Assembly: GCF_001592935.1 (NCBI RefSeq)
Contig: NZ_LRDB01000012.1
Location: 186,001-250,000, forward strand
Direction: 5' to 3'
Length of the DNA stretch: 64,000 nt
From: Roseivirga echinicomitans
GTDB lineage: Bacteria; Bacteroidota; Bacteroidia; Cytophagales; Cyclobacteriaceae
The number at the start of each line of letters is the position of its first letter. The first letter of the stretch is position 1. The position numbers were made by a program, and so were the translations under genes. The notes below the pieces were generated by a model, which was not told where the DNA came from, searched no databases, and saw only the letters and a program-made list of their open reading frames with translations. This document shows positions 9,797 to 18,087 of this stretch, one piece after another.

Positions 9797-10762
9797 ATGG
9801 GAAAACAATATTCAATTTTATTGTATTACTGCTATGCCGATATCCAGGATTATGAGGCATACAGAGAAAAACATCACTTATTTTGTGTTGAAAACAATTT
9901 ACGTGGTAGAGTCATCATTTCACCAGAAGGCCTTAACGGAACCGTTTCAGGACTAAAGGAGGATTGTGAAAAGTACATGGCTTATGTACAATCAGATGCC
10001 CGCTTTGCAGACACAGAATTCAAAGTAGAAGCCCATGATAAAATGGCTTTTGCGAAACTGCACGTTAGAGTTAAGCCCGAAATAGTACACTCTAGCTTAA
10101 GGCACATTAACCCACGTGAGAAAACGGGTACTTATGTTGAGCCAAACGAATTCAAAGAGATTCTTAGAAATCAACCCGAAGACACGGTAATACTTGATGT
10201 TCGTAGCGACTACGAGCATAGCGTTGGTAGGTTTAAAAATGCGCTTACTTTGGACATCGAAAACTTTAGAGATTTCCCTGAAAAGGTGAAAGAAATAGAG
10301 GGATTGAGAAATAAGAAGGTAATCACTTATTGTACTGGAGGTATTAAGTGTGAAAAAGCCAGTGCTTATCTATTGGAGCAAGGTTTTGAGAACGTTTATC
10401 AGCTTCATGGTGGAATCATCAAATATGGTATTGAAGCGGGCGGAGAAGATTTTGAAGGAAAATGCTATGTTTTTGATAACCGAATTACGGCCGATGTTAA
10501 CTCTGTGAACCCTTCGGTGATTTCAAAATGCCATGTTACCGGTGTGCTTACAGATAGAATGGTAAATTGCGCCAACCCAACTTGTAATGCACATATTCCA
10601 ATGTCAGAAGAAGCTGGTTGGTTAATGGATGGGTGCTGTTCAGATGAATGTCGCCAAAACCCGGAAAGAAGGCCTTACGATGGAACGGGTTACTATCAAA
10701 AGAACACCAATCATTATAACCCTTTAAAAGGGGTGAAGAGAGAGCCTGCCAAAATCGACTAA
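9797..10762 (+). CDS. trhO: tRNA uridine(34) hydroxylase TrhO (rhodanese-type, YceA)
   Basis: 321 residues. The N-terminal ferredoxin-like domain (about 1-95, with NLRGRVIISPEGLNGTVSG) is followed by a rhodanese domain (about 120-220) with the active Cys179 in YCTGGIKCEKAS, and a cysteine-rich C-terminus with CANPTCNAHIP and GCCSDECR, likely metal-binding. This is the architecture of TrhO, which makes 5-hydroxyuridine at position 34 of certain tRNAs. A short hairpin-like CCCTA/TAGGG element precedes the start (9772-9788). The gene is followed at one base by the phosphorylase gene. Confidence 0.92.
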   Translation: MGKQYSILLYYCYADIQDYEAYREKHHLFCVENNLRGRVIISPEGLNGTVSGLKEDCEKYMAYVQSDARFADTEFKVEAHDKMAFAKLHVRVKPEIVHSSLRHINPREKTGTYVEPNEFKEILRNQPEDTVILDVRSDYEHSVGRFKNALTLDIENFRDFPEKVKEIEGLRNKKVITYCTGGIKCEKASAYLLEQGFENVYQLHGGIIKYGIEAGGEDFEGKCYVFDNRITADVNSVNPSVISKCHVTGVLTDRMVNCANPTCNAHIPMSEEAGWLMDGCCSDECRQNPERRPYDGTGYYQKNTNHYNPLKGVKREPAKID

Positions 10763-10763
10763 A

Positions 10764-11630
10764 GTGGAGAAAAGGACTATCCCAGAATCAGAACTTATTT
10801 TGACCAACGAAGGCGCAATTTATCATTTGGGCTTGCAGCCTGAAATGGTAGCCGATACGGTCATCGTGGTGGGTGATCCAGATCGGGTTGCCAAAATCAG
10901 TAAATACTTTGATCGAATAGACTTTCAAGTCACCAATCGAGAGCTTGTTACGCATACGGGAGAGTTAAACGGAAAACGGATTTCGGTGATCAGCTCAGGA
11001 ATGGGTACCGATAATGTTGAAATCCTCATGACCGAGCTGGATGCGTTGGTCAATGTAGATTTGAAGAAACGTCAGGTTAAGGATAAGCTTAAAGCCCTTA
11101 AAATCATCAGAATTGGAACTTCAGGCTGCATGCAACCCGATATTCCATTGGACTCATTTTTAGTGTCGAAGGCAGCTTTGGGGATGGATTCTCTGATGTC
11201 TTTTTACCCTTGGGTAGAATCAGAAGATGGGCAAGTGATTGGCAACAAAGTGCAAAGAACATTGGGCTTACCCATTAGACCATATTTGTCGGAAGCTTCC
11301 CCTTTGTTGTTGAAAGAGTTTCAAGGCCCTCAAATGTATAGTGGAGTAACAGTGACCGCCCCAGGTTTCTATGCTCCTCAGGGTAGGGAAATCAGGCTTA
11401 GACCATTTCTTCCAGACTATCTCGATAGACTTTCAAAAATAAACACCTCGTTTGGGCAAATCACCAATTTTGAAATGGAAACGGCAGGCTATTATGCCAT
11501 GGCTAAAATGCTGGGCCATGAAATGATTAGCTTCAACGCGCTAATTGCGAATAGACCCAATAAACAGTTTTCGCCCAACGCAGAGAAAACAGTGAATGAT
11601 CTAATTCAATGGGTTATTGAGAGGCTTTAA
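10764..11630 (+). CDS. Nucleoside phosphorylase (uridine phosphorylase-like)
   Basis: 288 residues, starting with GTG one base after the trhO stop, so probably co-translated. PNP/UDP family motifs: VVGDPDRVAKISKYF (phosphate site), SSGMGTDNVEI, IRIGTSGCMQPDIP, and NFEMETAGYYAMAKMLGH, the ribose-binding Glu-Met-Glu signature. It would cleave a nucleoside with phosphate to free base and ribose-1-phosphate for salvage. The exact base (uracil or purine) is not decided by the motifs; uridine phosphorylase is the best guess. Confidence 0.85.
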   Translation: MEKRTIPESELILTNEGAIYHLGLQPEMVADTVIVVGDPDRVAKISKYFDRIDFQVTNRELVTHTGELNGKRISVISSGMGTDNVEILMTELDALVNVDLKKRQVKDKLKALKIIRIGTSGCMQPDIPLDSFLVSKAALGMDSLMSFYPWVESEDGQVIGNKVQRTLGLPIRPYLSEASPLLLKEFQGPQMYSGVTVTAPGFYAPQGREIRLRPFLPDYLDRLSKINTSFGQITNFEMETAGYYAMAKMLGHEMISFNALIANRPNKQFSPNAEKTVNDLIQWVIERL

Positions 11631-11643
11631 TGCCTTAAGTAAA

Positions 11644-12237
11644 CTATTTTTTGGGCTTTAATTTACCTTGAAGCAATAAGTTAAACTCTTCGCAAGTTAG
11701 AATTCCATTGGTAGAGTAGGGGCATTTTTTGTAAATGGTTTCGCCTATCCGATCCCTTGAACTAATGATGTCATCACCTTTGCAAACGGGACAAACTATA
11801 TTTTCATGCCCAGAGCAACTAATCGTGTTCTGGTAAAAGAACTTCGTATTAGTTTCTACAGTTTCTCCTGTACTTCGATTCGCCCTAAATTCTTTTTCAG
11901 ATTGATCTAAGAGCGCAATTACCTCATCTGAATATTGCCCTGATGAACCTTTAAGTTCCAAGTACTTGCTGAGCCAATCTATACTCTGGCTATAATATTT
12001 TAGATAGAATGAGTTCTTTCCAAAGTAGTAACAGAAATCTGAAGAAAGGACAGTGATTTTATCCAATGCCACCATAAAGTATTTGTCGGCTTCCAAATAC
12101 TTCTCCTGATTCATGTAAGTAACGGCCGTATCGATATACCTTCTGGGATCTTGAAATAGATGACTCTCTTTTTCCTGCCCTAAAACATTTTGAATAAGGA
12201 TAAAAAGAAAGACGGTAGAAATGAAGAGTTGCCTCAT
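11644..12237 (-). CDS. Secreted hypothetical protein with TPR-like helices and cysteine motif
   Basis: 197 residues. A signal peptide (about 1-20, ending VLGQ) is followed by helices that look like one or two TPR units (YIDTAVTYMNQEKYLEADKYFMVALDKI, described by position 35-65). The C-terminal third holds CSGHENIVCPVCKG and later KKCPYSTNGILTCEEF, six cysteines that could bind zinc or form disulfides in the periplasm. I do not recognise a named family. It converges with the phosphorylase gene with only 13 bases between the stops. Confidence 0.7.
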   Translation of the reverse strand: MRQLFISTVFLFILIQNVLGQEKESHLFQDPRRYIDTAVTYMNQEKYLEADKYFMVALDKITVLSSDFCYYFGKNSFYLKYYSQSIDWLSKYLELKGSSGQYSDEVIALLDQSEKEFRANRSTGETVETNTKFFYQNTISCSGHENIVCPVCKGDDIISSRDRIGETIYKKCPYSTNGILTCEEFNLLLQGKLKPKK

Positions 12238-12278
12238 AGTGAATATTTAAACGCCTAAATTAAGAAAGTTTAGACATT

Positions 12279-12302
12279 AAAAAGCCTCGGAATTACCGAG
12301 GC
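12279..12302 (-). terminator. Rho-independent terminator of the 37-residue gene
   Basis: Perfect 7-bp stem GCCTCGG/CCGAGGC (12284-12290 with 12296-12302), 5-base loop, followed on the minus strand by five T residues. It sits just downstream of the small gene at 12351-12464. A second inverted repeat AACAGTT/AACTGTT lies at 12313-12332 between them. Confidence 0.75.
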
Positions 12303-12350
12303 CATATGTTTTAACAGTTTTTGTGAACTGTTAGAATTCAAAAATGAATT

Positions 12351-12464
12351 CTACTTCGTGCTTTTCTTCAACTTTGGCAGGGCAAATTTTTTGCTGGCCA
12401 ATGTCGCGATGCCAATTCCCGTGGCAACAATTGCGGCTGTGAATAATAATGTTTTAGTTCTCAT
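12351..12464 (-). CDS. Predicted 37-residue membrane protein
   Basis: Too short for ordinary gene calling. From ATG at 12464 the frame reads MRTKTLLFTAAIVATG and continues with a hydrophobic stretch of about 20 residues, then a basic tail SKKFALPKLKKSTK and a TAG stop. This is one membrane helix with positively charged ends. Support for reality: standalone position, a clean Rho-independent terminator about 50 bases after the stop, and an otherwise unexplained 500-base gap. The function is unknown; it may be a membrane-anchored small protein. No clear promoter was found. Confidence 0.45.
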   Translation of the reverse strand: MRTKTLLFTAAIVATGIGIATLASKKFALPKLKKSTK

Positions 12465-12736
12465 GTTCTTTTATTTGGGGTACTTATACTCCTAAGACAA
12501 CCATTGTGCCAATAATGTTCCTGCTCTAAGAATATTATTTTTTTGTCTTTCGTTTACATCCAAATAACAACTGGCAATGGTCTTCTCCCTTACCCTAACT
12601 TCATTTAAATTTTAATTTACGCTTTGATTTTTGAGGCCATAATCTTTTGCTTGAAAAATTAGTTTTCCATTGATCAAGTATTGCTTTTTATCCCGAGCAA
12701 ATGATCTTTATATTTCAATAATCAACCTGTTATCTT

Positions 12737-14110
12737 ATGAAGATTAGAAATTATTTATTTGTGCTTTTGAGTTTTGGCTTCTTTTTGAATCCATTGGCGG
12801 CTCATCAAACCGCTCCTCCCCAGACTGATGCTAGATTTTACGACATCGTTCAGTCTGCTTCTCCAGAAAGAATTGAAACTGACATTCGTAAGCTGATCAG
12901 CTTTGGTACCCGTAATACTTTTTCTGATACCGTTTCTCAGACCCGTGGAATTGGTGCTGCTAGAAGATGGATCTTCTCTGAATTCGAAAAAATATCAAAA
13001 GAATGTGGAGGCTGCCTTGAAGTTTTCTATCAGAAAGATTTTGTGGAAAAAACTGAAGGAAGTCGTGTTCCTCACTCAGCTTGGATAGTGAATGTTGTCG
13101 CTGTTTTGAGAGGGACCGAATACCCAAATAGTTATGCAATGATGTCTGGCGACATTGATTCTCGCTCATCTAATACCATGAACTTTGAAATTGATGCCCC
13201 TGGCGCTAATGATAACGCCTCAGGTATGGCTGGAACAATTGAGGCAGCACGTGTGCTCTCAAAATATAAATTCAAACATAGTATTGCCTTTGTAGGGCTT
13301 TCTGGTGAAGAACAAGGTTTGTTTGGTGGCGCTGGTTTGGCCAAATATGCACGGGATAACAACTGGGAAATTGTCGGGATCTTGAATAACGACATGATCG
13401 GGAATATTGAAGGCGTTGATGGTGTAATCAGTAACCGCGATTTTAGAATTTTCTCTGAGCCCACTCCAGCCAATGAAAGTGAAGGCTTGAGACGTACGAG
13501 AAGAACCGTTGGTGGAGAAGTAGATGGAAACTCAAGACAACTCGCCAGGTTCATTTATAAGCAAGTACAGACTTACATGCCTGAAATGAATCCAATGATG
13601 ATTTACAGGTTAGATAGATTTGGTCGTGGAGGCCATCACCGCCCGTTCAACGATCTAGGTTTTGCTGGAGTACGTATTATGGAAGCCCACGAAAACTATG
13701 TGCGTCAACACCAAGACATACGAACTGAAAATGGAATTGAGTACGGAGATGTGATTGAAGGTGTAAATTTTGATTATGCCGCTAAACTCACTGCCGTTAA
13801 TGCGATTTCATTGGCAGGTTTGGCTTGGGGCCCAAAACTCCCCGAGGATGTAAGAATTGGCGGAGCTGTTCAGCCTTCTACAACCTTACAATGGAAAGAA
13901 TCAAACGATCCGAATATTATTGGATACAAGCTTTACTGGAGATTGACTACTTCACCTACATGGGACAATTCAAGGTTCGTTTCTGGGGTGAATGAATTCA
14001 CCTTAGAAGGCATCGTGATTGACAATTATTACTTTGGAGTGGCTGCTGTAGCGAAAAACGGTAGTGAATCGCCAGTGGTATTCCCATATCAGCAGATAAG
14101 AAGAAGATAG
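12737..14110 (+). CDS. Secreted M28 family metallopeptidase with C-terminal fibronectin-like domain
   Basis: 457 residues. Signal peptide about 1-22 (NYLFVLLSFGFFLNPLAAH). The peptidase domain spans about 60-370: APGANDNASGMAG holds one zinc-bridging Asp, GLSGEEQGLFGG the catalytic Glu pair, ILNNDMIGN the next Asp, and MEAHENY the last zinc His. The first ligand motif, usually G-H-x-D-S, reads GDIDSR, so the canonical His is replaced by Asp. A fibronectin type III-like domain (about 375-450, TLQWKESNDPNIIGYKLYW) follows. It is probably an exported aminopeptidase. It ends at a strong terminator. Confidence 0.85.
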   Translation: MKIRNYLFVLLSFGFFLNPLAAHQTAPPQTDARFYDIVQSASPERIETDIRKLISFGTRNTFSDTVSQTRGIGAARRWIFSEFEKISKECGGCLEVFYQKDFVEKTEGSRVPHSAWIVNVVAVLRGTEYPNSYAMMSGDIDSRSSNTMNFEIDAPGANDNASGMAGTIEAARVLSKYKFKHSIAFVGLSGEEQGLFGGAGLAKYARDNNWEIVGILNNDMIGNIEGVDGVISNRDFRIFSEPTPANESEGLRRTRRTVGGEVDGNSRQLARFIYKQVQTYMPEMNPMMIYRLDRFGRGGHHRPFNDLGFAGVRIMEAHENYVRQHQDIRTENGIEYGDVIEGVNFDYAAKLTAVNAISLAGLAWGPKLPEDVRIGGAVQPSTTLQWKESNDPNIIGYKLYWRLTTSPTWDNSRFVSGVNEFTLEGIVIDNYYFGVAAVAKNGSESPVVFPYQQIRRR

Positions 14111-14143
14111 AAGGTGTTATGACCAAATGAATATAGAATGAAA

Positions 14144-14166
14144 AGCGGCCACTGGCCGCTTTTTTT
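14144..14166. terminator. Bidirectional terminator between M28 peptidase and RidA genes
   Basis: Stem AGCGGCC/GGCCGCT with a 3-base loop, six T residues after it on the plus strand and A residues before it. It separates two converging genes; the RidA stop codon lies inside its T tract. Confidence 0.85.
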
Positions 14167-14626
14167 ATGATTCAGTAATTGTGAAGCTGGCAGTTAAGCC
14201 CACACTGAAGTTTCTAGGAAGAGATTGAGCGCCAAAAATTGCTCGGCTGTGGGTGCCTTTTTCTTCCAGAATTTTGACAAAAAGATCAGAAGCACCATTC
14301 GCAACTTTGGGTGATTCATCCCAGTTATTACCTGCTTGAAAGTAAATGTCTATATGGTTTAGGCCCACTAACCTGTCAAAACCTACTTTGCTGTTGATTT
14401 GAGCCAAGACATTCAGGGTGCACAATTCCATAGCATGGTAGCCATCTTCTGTACTGAGCTCATCTCCTAACCGCCCTTGATATAGAAATTCTTCATTCAG
14501 AATTGGAAATTGTATGGCCACATAGGCAATGTTTGCTCGGATATTAACCGACACATAGTTGCCACCAGGAGTAGAAACCTCTGGAAGGCTAAGGTTGAGT
14601 TTTTGTAGGTTTTCTAGTGGGGTCAT
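14165..14626 (-). CDS. RidA/YER057c/UK114 family protein
   Basis: 153 residues, the length of the RidA-like subgroup that keeps the chorismate-mutase-like trimer fold. Typical segments: VSVNIRANIAYVAIQFP, LGDELSTEDGYHAMELCTLNVLAQIN and HSRAIFGAQSLPRNFSVGL. The canonical RidA Arg near the C-terminus that contacts imine substrates is not in the usual R-x-x-V context, although an Arg is present in HSRAIFG. RidA proteins hydrolyse reactive enamines or imines, but many paralogues have other roles. It follows the small membrane gene on the same strand. Confidence 0.8.
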   Translation of the reverse strand: MTPLENLQKLNLSLPEVSTPGGNYVSVNIRANIAYVAIQFPILNEEFLYQGRLGDELSTEDGYHAMELCTLNVLAQINSKVGFDRLVGLNHIDIYFQAGNNWDESPKVANGASDLFVKILEEKGTHSRAIFGAQSLPRNFSVGLTASFTITES

Positions 14627-14658
14627 CGTAGTTGGAAGCTCTGATTGATCATTTGGAA

Positions 14659-14895
14659 TTAAGAATACCGATCCATATCCTTCATAAAGCGCCTTCTGTC
14701 TTTACGTTGGTTTCTGTTTATGATAAAGAATAGGAGTGGGCCTATTAAAAAAGCAGTGAATAATGGGAGTTGAAACACTCTTGATTGATTACTCTTACGA
14801 GCCGATCGCTGTTTTAGGAATTGCAGAAAACTGATGGTGTAAACCACCATAATTAGAACGCAAATAAGAATCCATGCCGCTGTGCTCATATCCAA
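14659..14895 (-). CDS. Small membrane protein with two helices (hypothetical)
   Basis: 78 residues. Two hydrophobic segments: AAWILICVLIMVVYTISFL (about 6-24) and FQLPLFTAFLIGPLLFFII (about 41-59), separated by a basic loop QRSARKSNQSR and followed by a strongly basic tail RNQRKDRRRFMKDMDR. I do not recognise a family. It lies between the cyclase fusion and RidA genes on the same strand, with gaps of 26 and 32 bases, consistent with one transcript. Confidence 0.65.
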   Translation of the reverse strand: MDMSTAAWILICVLIMVVYTISFLQFLKQRSARKSNQSRVFQLPLFTAFLIGPLLFFIINRNQRKDRRRFMKDMDRYS

Positions 14896-14921
14896 AAATA
14901 CAAACTTATTGTAATTACAAA

Positions 14922-15848
14922 CTAGACCAGTACTGTTGGGCTTACGTACTCTAAGGAATAAACTTTATGACTTCCTTTCTTGCCCTTCACTTCTATTTCG
15001 TATTCTGCATTTACCACGCAACAAGTCTCAAATTTTTTAAAGAGTGCTTCAGAAATTAGAAAATCTGTATTTAATGTTTTGTTGGCTTGTTCGATGCGCG
15101 AAGCGAAATTCACGGTATCGCCAATGGCAGCTTCTTTTTGCATGCCTTCTATACCAATGGTGCCCCAAATTACTTTGCCAGTATGCGCTCCTAAGCGAAT
15201 TTTGAAAGAAGAATTCACTAAATCGTGTACTTCAGTATCGAATTTTTTAATGGCTTCTTGAAGTTCGAAACCTGCACTGATCACATTTTTTGTATGATTC
15301 GGCTGGTGATCTAAACCAAAAATGGCCAAGAAACCATCACCGTAATAGTCGAGAATTCTGCCATTATGTTTTTTGATGATATTGCCTGCAATGTAGAAAT
15401 AGCGGTTGAGCACATGCACCACATCATAAGCCGGGGTACGTTCGCTAAAGGCAGTATAATCGGCAATGTCCACAAAGAGTACAGAGGCATCAATTACTTC
15501 TCCCAAACTTCGAGGTGCGCTTGACATGCCTGAGCTTAGAATAATGTTCTCGTCTATTTTATCGAGCACTAGCCTACGTGCTTTTACGGGGCCGCATACC
15601 GTGGTTTGACATGCTAACCTTATTTCTGGCCCGAATTTAAGTACGTCTGCTAATTTCTGTTCCTTCTCGTTTCTAGGGTTTACGTTTTCTAATCCTTCAT
15701 TAATATAAACCCGGCAGGTAGAGCATTTGGCTTGCCCGCCACAAGCGTGCGCATGATTGATACCCATTTTAAGCGAGGCGTCCAAAATGGTTTCGCCATG
15801 CTCGCAGTCTACTGTTAGTTTATCTGAATTGAGGATTAGTTCAGCCAT
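14922..15848 (-). CDS. 2Fe-2S ferredoxin domain fused to class III adenylate/guanylate cyclase
   Basis: 308 residues in two domains. Residues 1-95 are a plant-type ferredoxin with ligands C36, C42, C45 (CGGQAKCSTC) and C80. Residues 120-300 are a class III cyclase domain: metal-binding Asp127 in LFVDIADYT and Asp171 in YYGDGFLAIFG, and the transition-state Asn/Arg region VNFASRIEQ. The Lys that usually selects adenine just before the GD motif is not evident (the residues read LDYYGD), so substrate choice is uncertain. No membrane helix is present, so it is cytoplasmic. A redox-controlled cyclic nucleotide signal is a reasonable inference. The ABC-F gene is 8 bases upstream. Confidence 0.88.
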   Translation of the reverse strand: MAELILNSDKLTVDCEHGETILDASLKMGINHAHACGGQAKCSTCRVYINEGLENVNPRNEKEQKLADVLKFGPEIRLACQTTVCGPVKARRLVLDKIDENIILSSGMSSAPRSLGEVIDASVLFVDIADYTAFSERTPAYDVVHVLNRYFYIAGNIIKKHNGRILDYYGDGFLAIFGLDHQPNHTKNVISAGFELQEAIKKFDTEVHDLVNSSFKIRLGAHTGKVIWGTIGIEGMQKEAAIGDTVNFASRIEQANKTLNTDFLISEALFKKFETCCVVNAEYEIEVKGKKGSHKVYSLEYVSPTVLV

Positions 15849-15856
15849 AAATTAGA

Positions 15857-17725
15857 TTACATGTATTCGGAAAGCTCAAGCCAGCGCATTTCCTTCTCCT
15901 CTAAATCGTTATTTATCCTTTCTAGTTCCGTTGCCCACTCAGTTAATTCCTCATGATTAGTAGAACCCCCTATTATTTTTTCATTCAGGACTGCTTTTTG
16001 CGCTTCCAGCTTGGCCATTTCTTTTTCTATCGTATCGAATTCTAGTTTTTCTTTGTACGATATTTTTCGCTGTTCTTTTTTAGGGGCTGGAGCAGCGGGC
16101 TTCTCAACGATCTTAGGCTTTGGTGCATCTTTGGCGGCTACTTCTTCTAAACGCCAATCGGTATAATTACCGTTATAATCTCGGATATCGCCTTGGCCAT
16201 CAAAAACGAAGAGGTGATCGACTAATTTATCAACAAAATACCTATCATGAGATACAAGCACCAAGCAACCTTCGAAATTCTCAAGGAAATTTTCTAAGGT
16301 GTTTAATGTAATCAAATCAAGGTCGTTGGTCGGCTCATCCAGAATCAAGAAGTTTGGACTCTTGATCAAGATTTTAAGCAACTGAAGTCTACGTTTTTCC
16401 CCACCACTCAATTTACCTATGGGTTTGTATTGCACTTCGGGCGGGAAGAGGAATCGAGTCAAGAATTGAGAAACTGGAATGCTCTGGCCTTTTCCGTACT
16501 CTACAAACTCAGCAATTTCTTTCGCAAATTCAATGACGGTTTGGGCATCGTTGAACCTTAGTTCTTGCTGACGGTAGTAACCGATTTTAGTCGTTTGGCC
16601 TAAATCAATGGAACCTTCATTGGCTTCTAAATCACCGACGAGTAAACGAAGGAAAGTTGTTTTCCCACTTCCGTTTGCACCAACAATTCCTACACGATCC
16701 TTTCTTGGAAAAACATATGAGAAATTATCGATCAATTTCTTGTCGCCAAAACCATGGCTGATTTTTTCAATTTCCAGTACTTTTTTACCCTGACGTGAAG
16801 CCGTGGCACCCAATTCCATACCTGTGGTTTTTGCACCAGAGAAGGCCTTTGATTTGGTTTCTTCGAAAGCATCTACTCTGTACTTGGCTTTTGTGCCTCG
16901 GGCTTTTGGTTGCCTTCTGATCCAGTCGAGTTCTTTTCTGTAGAGGTTTTGAGCTTTCTCTATTGAAGAAGCTTCGGATTCATGACGTTCAGCTTTCTTT
17001 TCTAAGAAATGCCCGTAATCACCTTTATAACGATAGAGTTTTCCTTGCTCGAGCTCTACAATTTCGTTCGTTACTTTTTCTAAGAAATACCTATCGTGAG
17101 TAACAAGAATCAAGGCCATATTGGCTTGGCTCAAATAACCTTCTAACCATTCAATACTGTCAATGTCCAAGTGGTTGGTAGGCTCATCCAGAATTAGTAA
17201 GTCAGGTCTTTGGATAAGGACCTGCGCCATGGCGACTCTTTTTTGCTGCCCACCTGAAAGTTTGCTTACATCTGCTTCTAGATCTTTCAAGCCCAGTTTG
17301 CCTAAAATCTGCTTTACCTGACTTTCTTGATCCCAAGCATTCAAAGCGTCAATTCGTTCGATAACGGTTTGCATTTCTTTGTCATCGTAGTCACCACGTT
17401 CAGCTTTCAGCATTACTTTTTGGTAACGATTTAAAAGCCTTAGGGCTTCGTCATCGTTATCAAACACTGCATCAAGTACGGTTTGGTTGGTTTCGAACTT
17501 TGGGTTTTGCACCAATGAGCGCACCGCAATGTCATTTCGGAAGACTACATCTCCGGCATCTTGTTTCTCAACACCTGTGATAATTTTGAGGAGGGTAGAT
17601 TTTCCTGAGCCGTTTACGCCTACAAGGGCAATCTTTTGGCCTTGATCAACACCAATGGAAATGGCGTCAAGTATTTTTCTGTCACCAAATGTCTTGGTGA
17701 TATTTTCTAACGAAAGGTAGTTCAT
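15857..17725 (-). CDS. ABC-F family ATPase (Uup-like)
   Basis: 622 residues, two ATP-binding cassettes and no membrane helices. Cassette 1: Walker A GVNGSGKST, signature LSGGQQKR, Walker B LLILDEPTNHLD. Cassette 2: GANGSGKTT, LSGGEKRR, FLILDEPTNDLD. The linker between them (about 235-320) and a C-terminal coiled coil (about 555-620, rich in Lys and Glu) match the Uup subgroup. ABC-F proteins act on ribosomes or DNA/RNA structures rather than transport. It precedes the cyclase fusion by 8 bases, so the two are likely co-transcribed. Confidence 0.92.
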   Translation of the reverse strand: MNYLSLENITKTFGDRKILDAISIGVDQGQKIALVGVNGSGKSTLLKIITGVEKQDAGDVVFRNDIAVRSLVQNPKFETNQTVLDAVFDNDDEALRLLNRYQKVMLKAERGDYDDKEMQTVIERIDALNAWDQESQVKQILGKLGLKDLEADVSKLSGGQQKRVAMAQVLIQRPDLLILDEPTNHLDIDSIEWLEGYLSQANMALILVTHDRYFLEKVTNEIVELEQGKLYRYKGDYGHFLEKKAERHESEASSIEKAQNLYRKELDWIRRQPKARGTKAKYRVDAFEETKSKAFSGAKTTGMELGATASRQGKKVLEIEKISHGFGDKKLIDNFSYVFPRKDRVGIVGANGSGKTTFLRLLVGDLEANEGSIDLGQTTKIGYYRQQELRFNDAQTVIEFAKEIAEFVEYGKGQSIPVSQFLTRFLFPPEVQYKPIGKLSGGEKRRLQLLKILIKSPNFLILDEPTNDLDLITLNTLENFLENFEGCLVLVSHDRYFVDKLVDHLFVFDGQGDIRDYNGNYTDWRLEEVAAKDAPKPKIVEKPAAPAPKKEQRKISYKEKLEFDTIEKEMAKLEAQKAVLNEKIIGGSTNHEELTEWATELERINNDLEEKEMRWLELSEYM

Positions 17726-17749
17726 TCTTGAATGGAATTCTTAGTGGCG

Positions 17750-17757
17750 CAAAAGTA
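17750..17757 (-). promoter_or_regulatory. Putative -7 box (TACTTTTG) for the ABC-F gene
   Basis: Read on the minus strand the sequence is TACTTTTG, a match to TAnnTTTG, 25 bases before the start codon. No convincing -33 TTG was found at the right distance. Confidence 0.45.
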
Positions 17758-17841
17758 ACCAAAGAAATGGGTAACGATGTGTTTTCTAGTTTTCTAACTG
17801 GAATAAAGTCGGTCAATTCTTTAATTACTCGTCATTTCGGT

Positions 17842-17876
17842 CCGATGACCACATCGGCCTTTTGCTATCAAAAGGC
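17842..17876. repeat. Two adjacent perfect hairpins in an intergenic region
   Basis: CCGATG-ACCA-CATCGG (17842-17857) is followed at once by GCCTTTTG-CTAT-CAAAAGGC (17857-17876), both perfect stems with 4-base loops and preceded by CGTCATTTCG. No T tract follows, so a simple terminator is unlikely. It looks like a dispersed intergenic palindrome. Confidence 0.5.
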
Positions 17877-18087
17877 TGGTTAAAACTATTTGGTCAATCA
17901 ATTCATCTTAATTGATAAAGTGAAAGCTCAACTGTTGGTCTTTAGCAGGGTAGTGCCTTAGTTTTTATTAAAGCGTAATAAGTGTTGACTTAACAAGTGT
18001 TATCTGTTATTAAGAAAAATTAACATTCAAAAAGTAATATTTTGAACTATGTTTACAGTTCAAAAGGTCAGTCAAAATAACAACAAA

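Larger units (their letters stand above)
17726..18087. other. Divergent intergenic region between ABC-F and HlyD genes
   Basis: About 360 bases with no coding frame. It holds a minus-strand -7 box, two tandem hairpins, and an AT-rich stretch (17930-18048) that must contain the promoter of the export operon; I could not find a full TAnnTTTG match for that one. Confidence 0.6.

Noticed and set aside
13132-13554. 140-codon antisense frame in the M28 peptidase
   Set aside because: Shadow frame; the sense strand has clear catalytic motifs.
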